In this document: one piece after another, positions 1 to 5,882 of the stretch
How positions within the stretch are numbered: position 1 is the stretch's first letter
Layout of the letters: each line of letters begins with the position of its first letter
Assembly (NCBI GenBank): GCA_028284565.1
Contig: JANQRM010000407.1
Location: 1 to 5,882, forward strand
DNA length: 5,882 nt
Source: Anaerolineae bacterium
GTDB lineage: Bacteria > Chloroflexota > Anaerolineae > Aggregatilineales > Phototrophicaceae
Reading direction: 5' to 3'
Made by a program: the position numbers and the translations under genes
The notes under the pieces: generated by a model
Seen by the model: the letters and a program-made list of their open reading frames with translations, nothing else
Databases searched by the model: none
Told to the model about the DNA's origin: nothing

Positions 1-591
1 TTCGATAACTATGCCAGCCAACGGAATTCTGCTTTAGAGGCAGTGCGTGATAGCACCGATTGGGTGTTGTTTATTGATGCTGATGAGCGAGTCTCCCCCG
101 AATTAGCGAATGAAATCCAGCAAGCTATTCAGTATACAGACAAAGTTGGCTGGGATATTCCACGCCATAACTATATTTTTGGCAAATTGACCAAAGGAGC
201 CGGTTGGTATCCAGACTATCAAACACGTTTATTGAGGGTCGATTCGGCGCAATATGATCCAGAACGGCAGGTACATGAATTGGTCATTTTAGAGGGTGAG
301 AAGGGGCAGTTAGACCATCCACTCATTCACTACAATTATCGAGATGTAGCACACTTTCTTAATAAACAGCGACGCTATACGGCTTATGATGCATCAATCT
401 GGTTTAAGGAGGGGATACGTCCCAAACCCCAAAACTATATCTTGCAACCCCTCCGACATTTTTGGTGGCGATTTGTCGCACTCAAGGGCTATCAAGATGG
501 CTTTCATGGTTTCCGACTAAGTGCAATGATGGCTTGGTATGAATTTCGGAAGTATGTGTTATTACAGCGTTTGTGGAAAGAAAAAGCGTGA
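1..591 (+). CDS. Family 2 glycosyltransferase, C-terminal part (5' end outside window)
   Basis: The frame is open from the first base, so the gene begins upstream of the window; the GTG at 43 is internal, because the residues before it (FDNYASQRNSALEAV) are the conserved stretch that precedes the DxD motif in this family. About 196 residues are visible. WVLFIDADERV, at about residues 21-31, holds the metal- and nucleotide-sugar-binding DAD motif of GT-A fold, family 2 enzymes of the WaaE/LgtF-like group. The C-terminal part, rich in aromatic and basic residues (HFWWRF, then GYQDGFHGFRLS), matches the membrane-associated tail usual in these proteins. The enzyme probably adds a sugar to a cell-surface glycan or lipid carrier at the inner face of the membrane; donor and acceptor cannot be told. 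It converges on the hpf block, and its last codons overlap a terminator that serves the opposite strand. Family assignment is firm; the exact role is unknown. Confidence 0.88.
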   Translation, partial: FDNYASQRNSALEAVRDSTDWVLFIDADERVSPELANEIQQAIQYTDKVGWDIPRHNYIFGKLTKGAGWYPDYQTRLLRVDSAQYDPERQVHELVILEGEKGQLDHPLIHYNYRDVAHFLNKQRRYTAYDASIWFKEGIRPKPQNYILQPLRHFWWRFVALKGYQDGFHGFRLSAMMAWYEFRKYVLLQRLWKEKA

Positions 592-607
592 CTGTGTAGC
601 CACGCTT
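577..607 (-). terminator. Rho-independent terminator after hpf, overlapping the glycosyltransferase stop
   Basis: On the minus strand the arms AAGCGTG (607-601) and CACGCTT (590-584) form a 7-bp stem. After one mismatch two further pairs can form around a 4-base loop. The second arm runs into a T-rich stretch (585-577, TTTTT-C-TTT), which is the U-tract expected for transcription of the minus strand. It begins 10 bases after the hpf stop codon. On the plus strand the bases after the stem (ATCTTAAGG) are a poor U-tract, so termination of the glycosyltransferase transcript here is less likely. The U-tract and one arm are made by the last Lys-Glu-Lys-Ala codons and stop of the glycosyltransferase gene. 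Confidence 0.72.
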
Positions 608-617
608 ATCTTAAGGA

Positions 618-1229
618 CTAATTGCCATTGGCATTCTGTGGAACTAGTACGCCATATCCTCCATGTTCTCGACGATAGAGGACATTTACCCCATTGGTAT
701 CCGCATTGTAGAACATGAAGAAATCGTGTTGGAGTAGTTCCATCTGCTGGATGGCTTCTTCTTCGTTCATCGGAGCCATCACCACTTCTTTGCGTCGAAC
801 AATTTCCGGTTCTTCATACTCAATTTGAGGTTCGGTTGTTTCAAGGACTTCTGGGATTGCTTCTGCAAATTCGACCTCTTCGTAGCTAGCAACATATCGT
901 TCACGTAGACGTTTACTCTTGGGTTTTTCCTTGAAGCGACGGATTTGACGATAAATCTTATCCACTGCCTTGTTGATTGCTACTTTGACGCTATCACGAT
1001 CCGAGATATTGACCTTGACTTCTGAACGTAGAATGGCTCCACGTCCGTGCCGAAGGGTAATTTGTGCAATGGCAAGGTCTGCGCCTCGTTTCGTTTTTTG
1101 AATCGCTATATCTAACTTGACATTTTGAATATTTGGTAAGTAGCGGTCGAGTTTGGTCAACTTATCACGCGCGAAATCATCAATATCCTCCGTGACCTTC
1201 ACATCACGTCCAGTAATTTTGATGTCCAT
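618..1229 (-). CDS. hpf: Ribosome hibernation promoting factor, long form (HPF/YfiA family)
   Basis: This 203-residue protein has both domains of long HPF. Residues 1 to about 105 are the ribosome-binding S30AE domain (start MDIKITGRDVKVTEDI, then the basic KIYRQIRRFKEKPKSK near 91-106). An acidic linker follows (about 115-143). The C-terminal dimerisation domain (about 144-198) carries the hallmark stretches MNEEEAIQQMELLQHDFF, VNVLYRR and GYGVL. Long HPF binds the decoding centre of the 30S subunit and joins two 70S ribosomes into inactive 100S dimers in stationary phase or stress. The ATG at 1229 is well supported by AAAGGAG (1243-1237) seven bases upstream. It lies 29 bases after comF and is the last gene before a terminator. 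The length is normal and no key region is missing. No convincing promoter was seen directly upstream, so transcription probably comes from further up the block. Confidence 0.96.
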   Translation of the reverse strand: MDIKITGRDVKVTEDIDDFARDKLTKLDRYLPNIQNVKLDIAIQKTKRGADLAIAQITLRHGRGAILRSEVKVNISDRDSVKVAINKAVDKIYRQIRRFKEKPKSKRLRERYVASYEEVEFAEAIPEVLETTEPQIEYEEPEIVRRKEVVMAPMNEEEAIQQMELLQHDFFMFYNADTNGVNVLYRREHGGYGVLVPQNANGN

Positions 1230-1236
1230 CTACATA

Positions 1237-1243
1237 CTCCTTT
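1237..1243 (-). promoter_or_regulatory. Strong ribosome binding site of hpf
   Basis: AAAGGAG on the minus strand, seven bases before the hpf ATG, is the best Shine-Dalgarno match in the window. It contrasts with the weak site in front of comF (AAGTGA, four bases before its ATG), so hpf may be translated much more strongly than its upstream neighbour even on a shared mRNA. Confidence 0.75.
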
Positions 1244-1258
1244 CAAAATGAATAAGCA

Positions 1259-1957
1259 TTAATTCGGCTTTGCCATGCTGACGGTTATTCCATAAACATG
1301 ACTTGCCCCATTTGCTACGATAGCACTGGCGCAGGCTCGTAGGGTCGAACCTGTCGTCAATACGTCATCAATCAGTAAAATAGCCTTTCTGTTGATAATT
1401 TCAGAATTTGCTTCAAATGCGCCTTCCACATTCTTTTGGCGTTCTTGCTGGGTCAATCCAACTTGAGAAGGGGTATCTCTCCATCGTGTTACAGCTGAGG
1501 GGAAACAAGGAATTTCCCGCTTAGTACTTACAACATTTGCAATGAGTTCGGCTTGGTTGTACCTACGGAACTTCAAACGCTCCAGATGAAGAGGAACAGG
1601 CACAATTATATCGAGTGCCCAATCTAATTGCTCAAGAGCTTGTGCAATACGGTTGCCAAGAGCTTCAGCTAAGGATTCCACATGATCATATTTGAGGCCT
1701 TTTACTGCGTCTGCTAGCCGTCCTTCATGGATACCTGTTGAGGATAACCCCCGAAATTCTGGATGCTCAGTAACATGTAGTCGTAGCGATACTAAATCTA
1801 ATTCAGCTTGACAGCTTTCACACCACTGCGTATCGACTCGTCCACAACCCGCACACTGCGGTGGAAATATCAAGTCAACCACTGGAGAAAAAATATGTTT
1901 TTGGATAGATGCAACAAGCCCAGAACCATACCGGGCTTGCAATTGATTATCAACCAT
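1259..1957 (-). CDS. comF: ComF family phosphoribosyltransferase-like protein (ComFC type)
   Basis: A 232-residue protein of normal ComF length. Near the N-terminus four cysteines in two CxxC pairs (residues 35, 38, 46 and 49) form the typical zinc ribbon. Residues about 118-140 (IVPVPLHLERLKFRRYNQAELIA) match the conserved VPxxxxRxxxRGFNQ region, with RRYNQ replacing the usual RGFNQ. The Q-rich loop at 165-181, ending in VEGAF, is also typical. The PRPP-binding motif ILLIDDVLTTGST is at 193-205. Members such as Bacillus ComFC and Haemophilus ComF/GntX are needed for DNA uptake or its processing in naturally competent bacteria, but many non-competent species have them and the reaction is not settled. 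The ATG at 1957 has only a weak ribosome site. It starts 32 bases after tadC, on the same strand, so co-transcription is likely. The link between a DNA-uptake protein and a pilus machine is suggestive only. Confidence 0.93.
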   Translation of the reverse strand: MVDNQLQARYGSGLVASIQKHIFSPVVDLIFPPQCAGCGRVDTQWCESCQAELDLVSLRLHVTEHPEFRGLSSTGIHEGRLADAVKGLKYDHVESLAEALGNRIAQALEQLDWALDIIVPVPLHLERLKFRRYNQAELIANVVSTKREIPCFPSAVTRWRDTPSQVGLTQQERQKNVEGAFEANSEIINRKAILLIDDVLTTGSTLRACASAIVANGASHVYGITVSMAKPN

Positions 1958-1989
1958 TATTCACTTGTGTTAGCGGGTGAGTAGTTCGG

Positions 1990-2931
1990 CTAAATCAATC
2001 CTTGACTGGCAACATCCATCAATTGAATGACTGCTGGTCCTAATAATACGATCCACAGAGATGGGAAAATCAATAGAACCATCGGGATCATCATCTTTAC
2101 AGGAGCCTGTTGTGCTTTTTCTTGGGCGCGTTGACGGCGTTTTACACGCATTTGGTCGGATTGCACACGGAGGATAGATGACATACTCACACCAAGTTGT
2201 TCTGCTTGAATGATGGCGGCGGTAAAAGCGTTGACATCGGGTACATCCATGCGGTCTGACATATGTTTGAGTGCGTCACGCCGTAATTTACCCAACTGGA
2301 TTTCTTTGAGTACCCGTCCAAAAGCGAGTGCCAGTTCGTTATCCCACTTTTCGTAGACTTTCCCCATTGCGGCATCAAAACCCAAACCAGCTTCCACACA
2401 AATCACCAAAAGGTCCAATGCATCAGGGAGAGCTTTAACGATGTTCTCTTGCCGTTTCCTAATTTTGCTTCGTAACGATAGTAATGGGAAATAGTAGCCT
2501 AATGCGACCCCGATAGCCACATAAAGAATGCCCGGCATCGGGTTTTCTCCAATGACAACAAAGGTAATTACTATCGCAATAATACCGAAAAGGACGGTGA
2601 AGATAATGCGGGTCAAGAAAAACTGAGTTGGGTCAGTTGTTTGTCCGGCAAGTTCAAGTGAGCGACGAGTTGATTCCAGCTGACTCTGAGGCGTAAATTT
2701 CGCCGTTAGTTTTGCTAATCGGTCAATTAGTGGGATAATCACCCGATCCCGAAATGAGAGAGACAACTCGATGTCTTGCAAGGAGTCCGGTATCTCCGTC
2801 ATGGTATCATAGGTAGCGAGACGGTCTTGTAAGGGATCGACACGACGCTCTTCACGTGTTCCCATATAGACTAAGATTCCTACAACTAGCAGGAGAACAA
2901 TACCACCAATTGGAATAATAAGTTGTTCCAT
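1990..2931 (-). CDS. tadC: Tad pilus inner-membrane platform protein TadC (type II secretion F family)
   Basis: A 313-residue membrane protein. Hydrophobic segments are seen at about residues 4-23, 106-128, 133-153 and 280-305. The cytoplasmic T2SSF domain lies between the third and last (about 160-280), with ALPDALDLLVICVEAGLGFDAAM at 167-189 as its most typical part, and the basic helix RVKRRQRAQEKAQQAPVKM just before the last membrane segment. With TadB it forms the platform on which the TadA ATPase acts to assemble or retract pilin. It is named TadC rather than TadB because it is second in order, is the shorter, and ends in the KMMIPMVLLIFPSLW pattern common in TadC proteins. The ATG at 2931 is preceded by CGGAG nine bases upstream and lies 14 bases after the tadB stop, so the two are surely co-transcribed. 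No damage is seen. Confidence 0.93.
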   Translation of the reverse strand: MEQLIIPIGGIVLLLVVGILVYMGTREERRVDPLQDRLATYDTMTEIPDSLQDIELSLSFRDRVIIPLIDRLAKLTAKFTPQSQLESTRRSLELAGQTTDPTQFFLTRIIFTVLFGIIAIVITFVVIGENPMPGILYVAIGVALGYYFPLLSLRSKIRKRQENIVKALPDALDLLVICVEAGLGFDAAMGKVYEKWDNELALAFGRVLKEIQLGKLRRDALKHMSDRMDVPDVNAFTAAIIQAEQLGVSMSSILRVQSDQMRVKRRQRAQEKAQQAPVKMMIPMVLLIFPSLWIVLLGPAVIQLMDVASQGLI

Positions 2932-2945
2932 TGATTTAAGCTCCG

Positions 2946-3944
2946 TTAAATCTCGATATCAACGATTTTTTGAATGATCGCCGCCCCAATGCCAATCAGC
3001 GCGAGTCCTGCTCCTAGCATGGGCCATCCACAGGCACGATTCTCAAACATTTGTCCCATATAGCCGGGACTAATGGTATTGAGGAACAAAGCCAGAATGA
3101 TCGGCAAGAAACTGATGAGATAGCCTGTAATCCGTCCTTGCGAGGTTAATACACGTATCTCACCTTTGAGTTTGATGCGTTCACGAACTGTATGTCCGAT
3201 AACTTCCAAGATTTCTGCCAGATTACCACCGACTTCACGTTGAATATTCACAGCGGTAATCACAAGATCAAGGTCGTCACTGTCGACCCGTTCTAACAAG
3301 TGTTCAAGGGCGTCTGGCATATCAATCCCGATTTGGACCTCTTGAACAACCCGTTGGAATTCGGTTTTGGTGGGCTCTGATGCATCTTGAGCGATTGCCT
3401 CCATCGCTTGAAGCACACTATAACCAGAACGCAACCCGTTGACCCAAAGTCCTAAGGTATCGGGCAATTGGGATTCAAAAGCAATCAGACGCTGACTGAT
3501 TGTGCGATTAACCCAGATACGTGGGGCAAAAAAGCCAACAAAGGTAAACACAGCTACTAAAACAGGGTCGCCTGCTGTGGCTAACCATGAGAGACCAAAC
3601 CCACCCGCGGCGGCACCAAATTGTAGCAACCAAAACTCGGCGACAGTGATTTTTAGATTAGCTCTCGCTAGTTTGGTTTTCCAAGTCTTGCCAAACTCAC
3701 GCTCAGAGAGGATGTTGTTCAGTGGATTAAGGAGTTGTCTTCCATCGACTAAACCCCCACCAGCTTCTTCCTCGTCTCCTTCACTATCGGCTTCCTCAAT
3801 GGCGAAAAAGGACTCGGCTTCCGCCTCTTCTGCCCGCATGATACGTTGCTCAACAAGGTTTTCCTCTGAACGTGTTAAGAAAACCCCGACAAGGATAATC
3901 ACAAGGGCAATCACACCAGAAATTGCTAAAATACCAACTTCCAT
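2946..3944 (-). CDS. tadB: Tad pilus inner-membrane platform protein TadB (type II secretion F family)
   Basis: A membrane protein of 332 residues from the ATG at 3944. An in-frame TTG at 3959 would add five residues, but GGAG (3957-3954) sits nine bases before the ATG and inside that extension, so the ATG is preferred. It has an N-terminal membrane segment (about 3-23), then a strongly acidic linker (about 26-62, many Glu/Asp), two central membrane segments (about 105-123 and 127-145), the T2SSF domain (about 155-265, with FESQLPDTLGLWVNGLRSGYS and NIQREVGGNLAEIL) and C-terminal membrane segments (about 272-290 and 308-326). The LRSGYS and REVGGNLAEIL patterns are typical of TadB. It partners TadC and the TadA ATPase at the cytoplasmic membrane. 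It follows tadA after 92 bases that hold a promoter-like site, so it can probably be expressed both with tadA and from its own start. Confidence 0.93.
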   Translation of the reverse strand: MEVGILAISGVIALVIILVGVFLTRSEENLVEQRIMRAEEAEAESFFAIEEADSEGDEEEAGGGLVDGRQLLNPLNNILSEREFGKTWKTKLARANLKITVAEFWLLQFGAAAGGFGLSWLATAGDPVLVAVFTFVGFFAPRIWVNRTISQRLIAFESQLPDTLGLWVNGLRSGYSVLQAMEAIAQDASEPTKTEFQRVVQEVQIGIDMPDALEHLLERVDSDDLDLVITAVNIQREVGGNLAEILEVIGHTVRERIKLKGEIRVLTSQGRITGYLISFLPIILALFLNTISPGYMGQMFENRACGWPMLGAGLALIGIGAAIIQKIVDIEI

Positions 3945-3953
3945 CGACAAATT

Positions 3954-3957
3954 CTCC
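3954..3957 (-). promoter_or_regulatory. Ribosome binding site that decides the tadB start
   Basis: GGAG on the minus strand lies nine bases before the ATG at 3944. If translation began at the TTG at 3959 this core would be inside the coding sequence. A second purine-rich stretch (GGGAAG) lies too close to the TTG, about four bases away, to be a good site. Confidence 0.6.
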
Positions 3958-3973
3958 AATACTTCCCATATAA

Positions 3974-4010
3974 CTTATTGTAGAGTGTTTTTTCACTCTA
4001 CGTCAATAAG
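3974..4010. repeat. Inverted repeat over the tadB promoter, possible operator
   Basis: Perfect 7-base arms TAGAGTG (3981-3987) and CACTCTA (3994-4000) flank a six-T centre (3988-3993). Outside them CTTATTG (3974-3980) and CAATAAG (4004-4010) are also complementary, offset by the three bases CGT (4001-4003). The inner dyad fills most of the spacer between the -35 and -10 hexamers, where a dimeric regulator could bind. As RNA in tadA read-through transcripts it would make a 14-bp stem with a 3-base bulge and an A6 loop. It has no U-tract, so a simple terminator is unlikely. The mRNA hairpin and DNA operator readings are both open. Confidence 0.62.
3977..4006 (-). promoter_or_regulatory. Candidate sigma70-type promoter for tadB-tadC-comF-hpf
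   Basis: On the minus strand TTGACG (4006-4001) is followed after 18 bases by TACAAT (3982-3977). Each hexamer differs from the consensus (TTGACA, TATAAT) by one base, and the spacing is within the usual range. Transcription would start near 3970, giving a leader of about 26 bases before the tadB ATG with its GGAG site. The location between two genes of one block suggests an internal promoter that lets the downstream genes, including hpf, be expressed without tadZ and tadA. This comes from pattern matching only. Confidence 0.58.
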
Positions 4011-4011
4011 C

Positions 4012-4027
4012 TAGGAGAGAAGTCCTA
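4012..4027. repeat. Short hairpin just after tadA
   Basis: TAGGA (4012-4016) and TCCTA (4023-4027) pair around a six-base loop, starting about 10 bases after the tadA stop on the minus strand. The stem is only 5 bp, with no T-run behind it, so it is a weak structure. It may be chance or may act with the larger inverted repeat next to it. Confidence 0.3.
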
Positions 4028-4036
4028 ATAACAATT

Positions 4037-5443
4037 TTAGCGACGTTGACCCAAGCCAAAGACGGATGGTGGCAAGTTGATGCCAGCTTCTTCAATACGG
4101 TCAATGAATTTCGGACGCAAGCCTGTTGCGCGAATCCGCCCAACGATTTTCCCTTTTTCAAAGGAAGTCTGTTCAAATTCAAAGATATCACTCATGGTAA
4201 TCATTTCACCTTCCATCCCTTGCACCTCAGTGATGTGGGTGACTTTACGACTTCCATCCCGCATACGCGATTGTTGGCAAATACCATCGACAGCACTTGC
4301 AATCTGCTCCCGAATAGCACGGACGGGCAAATCCATCCCTGCCATGAGGCACATGACCTCTAGACGAGAAATCGTATCACGAGGGGAGTTGGAGTGTAAT
4401 GTAGTTAGCGAACCATCATGGCCGGTGTTCATTGCTTGAAGCATATCAAGGGCTTCACCACCACGACATTCTCCAACAACAATTCGTTCTGGACGCATAC
4501 GCAAACAGTTCACGACCAAGTCTTGAATAGTGATTTGCCCCTTACCTTCGATGTTGGGTGGGCGACTTTCTAGGGTGACTACATGCTCCTGTTGAAGTTG
4601 AAGTTCAGCCGCATTTTCTACGGTGATAATACGCTCGTCATTTGGGATAAAACTGGAAAGCACGTTGAGGAGTGTTGTTTTACCAGAACCTGTACCGCCT
4701 GCTACAATCATATTCAGACGAGCAATTACACATGACCGTAAGAACTCTGCAATGCCTTCGGTCATCGAGCCAAAACGAATTAAATCTTGGATACCGAGAG
4801 GCGTAGAGGAGAACTTCCGAATGGTAATGGTCGGTCCGCACAATGCAATGGGGCGGATGACGACATTCACACGTGAACCATCGGGTAGACGTGCATCAAC
4901 AAGCGGGGAACTTTCATCTACGCGACGACCCAAAGGTGCAACGATACGGTCAATAATCCGCAGGACATGCTCATCATTGTCAAAGGTGACACTCGCACGA
5001 GACAAATGCCCCTTACGTTCCACAAAAACGTTTTTGGGACCATTGACCATGATTTCGGTAATGGCTTCTTCTTGGAGCAATATTTCCAAGGGACCAAAAC
5101 CGATAATCTCTGCAACTGTGACCTCAAAGAGACGTTGCCGTTCGGGTTTGGCAAGCACCATATTTTCTTCTGTTAGGATAGCGTTGAACAACTCTTGAAT
5201 CTGACGACGGACTTCATCTTTACGACTCATATCCATCGTAGGGTCAATTTCAGAGAGTAGCTTGTTTTGAATGCGGGATTTGAGGTCAGCATAATCTGCA
5301 CCTTTTGAATTCCGCCCGCGATCGCGGTTAGCGACAGCTTGATTACGGGAACGTTCTTCCCGCCGTCCATCGTCACCGCCACCATCGTCTGGACGTTTGC
5401 CTCCACCGCCACCTTTTTTGTTAATCCGATCTAATAACGACAT
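4037..5443 (-). CDS. tadA: Tad pilus assembly ATPase TadA (CpaF family, type II/IV secretion ATPase)
   Basis: A 468-residue cytoplasmic hexameric ATPase that powers Tad pilus assembly through TadB and TadC. A glycine-rich, charged, probably disordered tail covers residues about 10-50. The N-terminal domain follows (about 55-215, with FGPLEILLQEEAITEIMVNG at 116-135 and LVDARLPDGSRVNVVIRP at 181-198). Walker A is GGTGSGKTT at 249-257. The acidic box is ITVENAAEL at 273-281, with Asn where many relatives have Asp. The Walker B region is IVVGECRGGEALDMLQ at 321-336, and the His box is SLTTLHSNSPRD at 345-356. All catalytic motifs are present and the length is usual for CpaF proteins. The ATG at 5443 has AAGG six bases upstream, with GAAGGA a little further up. 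It lies 36 bases after the tadZ-like gene, in the same direction. TadA is used here in the pilus sense, not for the tRNA deaminase of the same name. Confidence 0.96.
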   Translation of the reverse strand: MSLLDRINKKGGGGGKRPDDGGGDDGRREERSRNQAVANRDRGRNSKGADYADLKSRIQNKLLSEIDPTMDMSRKDEVRRQIQELFNAILTEENMVLAKPERQRLFEVTVAEIIGFGPLEILLQEEAITEIMVNGPKNVFVERKGHLSRASVTFDNDEHVLRIIDRIVAPLGRRVDESSPLVDARLPDGSRVNVVIRPIALCGPTITIRKFSSTPLGIQDLIRFGSMTEGIAEFLRSCVIARLNMIVAGGTGSGKTTLLNVLSSFIPNDERIITVENAAELQLQQEHVVTLESRPPNIEGKGQITIQDLVVNCLRMRPERIVVGECRGGEALDMLQAMNTGHDGSLTTLHSNSPRDTISRLEVMCLMAGMDLPVRAIREQIASAVDGICQQSRMRDGSRKVTHITEVQGMEGEMITMSDIFEFEQTSFEKGKIVGRIRATGLRPKFIDRIEEAGINLPPSVFGLGQRR

Positions 5444-5479
5444 ACGATACCTTATCCTTCACTAAGCTAATTTCTGAAA

Positions 5480-5882
5480 CTATCTGCCGAACAAGCGTAA
5501 GCCCCGTTTTTCATTGGACTCATCGTCTTCTTGTTCATTTACCTCTTCACCCATCAGTGAGCGAAACAAATTATCGGAAAGGTCAATATACTGCCTAATA
5601 GGGGGTTTGTTCTGATCACGGTCTGATGCAATGACCGGAACCCCTTTATTAATCGCACTTAAAATGATTCGTTCATCAACTGCTGGAATTTGAGCATAGA
5701 CCGGACGTTTGAGCCAGTTTTGGATGCGTTCACCCGAAATCGTAGCTTGTTTGCGTCCGCGCTCTTCACTTGCACGGTTGATCACCACACTCACTTTTTC
5801 TGGAGGATAACCCAATTGGTCGAAGAGATGGAGTACACGACGCGAGTTGTTAATAGATGGCAAGGTCGGATTCGTAATTAAG
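5480..5882 (-). CDS. tadZ: CpaE/TadZ-like MinD-type ATPase, C-terminal part (5' end outside window)
   Basis: About 133 C-terminal residues are visible and the frame is open to the right edge; the TTG at 5863 is internal, since the residues before it (LITNPTLPS) fit the strand after the switch region in MinD/ParA ATPases. The pattern LPSINNSRRVLHLFDQLGY, then VSVVINRASEERGRKQATIS and VYAQIPAVDERIILSAINKGVPVI, is that of CpaE/TadZ: the NR dipeptide of the nucleotide-base loop and the late IP...D...A.N.G.P stretch are typical. The tail is acidic, then ends in basic residues (EKRGLRLFGR). TadZ/CpaE localises the pilus machine in the cell. The Walker A motif and any N-terminal receiver-like domain lie outside the window, so activity cannot be judged. 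Placement directly before tadA supports this call over a generic ParA or MinD. Confidence 0.85.
   Translation of the reverse strand, partial: LITNPTLPSINNSRRVLHLFDQLGYPPEKVSVVINRASEERGRKQATISGERIQNWLKRPVYAQIPAVDERIILSAINKGVPVIASDRDQNKPPIRQYIDLSDNLFRSLMGEEVNEQEDDESNEKRGLRLFGR

Noticed and set aside
43..45. GTG as the start of the glycosyltransferase.
   Set aside because: The frame continues upstream to base 1 with conserved family residues, so the true start is outside the window.
1230..1330. Search for a separate hpf promoter within the end of comF.
   Set aside because: There are A/T-rich pieces but no pair of hexamers with acceptable spacing, so I cannot support a promoter from the sequence.
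1958..2000. TTGATT near the tadC stop as a possible -35 box for comF.
   Set aside because: At 17 bases downstream the sequence is CGCTAA, a poor -10, so no promoter is supported here.
3502..4014. A 170-codon open frame on the plus strand opposite tadB.
   Set aside because: It is antisense to a well-supported gene, has Ser/Pro/Thr-rich composition typical of shadow frames, no recognisable domain and no clear ribosome site.
4623..5198. A 191-codon open frame on the plus strand opposite tadA.
   Set aside because: It mirrors the conserved ATPase core on the other strand and has no family-like pattern, so it is a shadow of codon use in tadA.
5316..5327. Perfect 12-base palindrome containing GCGATCGC, the HIP1 octamer common in cyanobacteria.
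   Set aside because: I noticed only this one copy, and it lies within the tadA coding region. One copy does not support a repeat family or a cyanobacterial origin.
5861..5863. TTG as the start of a short 127-residue protein at the right edge.
   Set aside because: The frame is open to the edge and the residues before the TTG fit the conserved MinD/CpaE pattern, so it is an internal Leu codon of a gene cut by the window.

Overview
The window carries one long minus-strand gene block, read from the right edge towards the left, and the 3' end of a convergent plus-strand gene at the left edge. In transcription order the minus-strand block is: the C-terminal part of a CpaE/TadZ-like ATPase (cut by the right edge), a TadA/CpaF-type secretion ATPase, the two membrane platform proteins TadB and TadC, a ComF-family phosphoribosyltransferase, and a long-form ribosome hibernation promoting factor (HPF). 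The gaps between these genes are 14 to 92 bases. The plus-strand gene is a family 2 glycosyltransferase whose start lies outside the window.

The first four genes are the cytoplasmic and inner-membrane engine of a Tad (tight adherence, Flp-type) pilus. TadZ/CpaE usually localises the machine, TadA/CpaF hydrolyses ATP, and TadB and TadC form the membrane platform that pilin is moved through. Pilin, prepilin peptidase, CpaB and secretin genes are not in the window, so nothing can be said about their presence. ComF and HPF are not pilus parts. ComF proteins are linked to natural DNA uptake and HPF dimerises and silences ribosomes in slow growth. Their close same-strand placement suggests, but does not prove, shared transcription.

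Two regulatory sites stand out. Between tadA and tadB (3977-4006, minus strand) there is a near-consensus sigma70-type promoter, TTGACG, 18 bases, TACAAT, whose spacer is almost filled by the inverted repeat TAGAGTG-AAAAAA-CACTCTA. This could give tadB-tadC-comF-hpf a separately controlled start. At the left, a hairpin with a U-rich tail on the minus strand (577-607) lies just after hpf and overlaps the last codons of the glycosyltransferase gene. It looks like the terminator of the whole block.

The organism is a bacterium with moderate GC content and recognisable Shine-Dalgarno sites. The style of the TadA/TadB/TadC proteins and their linkage to comF and long hpf resemble Chloroflexota (Anaerolineae-like). 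This is an impression from protein style, not a proof. There are no tRNA, rRNA, CRISPR, insertion sequence or phage signals. The window is compact and mostly ordinary; no clearly new system is visible, and the promoter/operator arrangement is the most interesting point.
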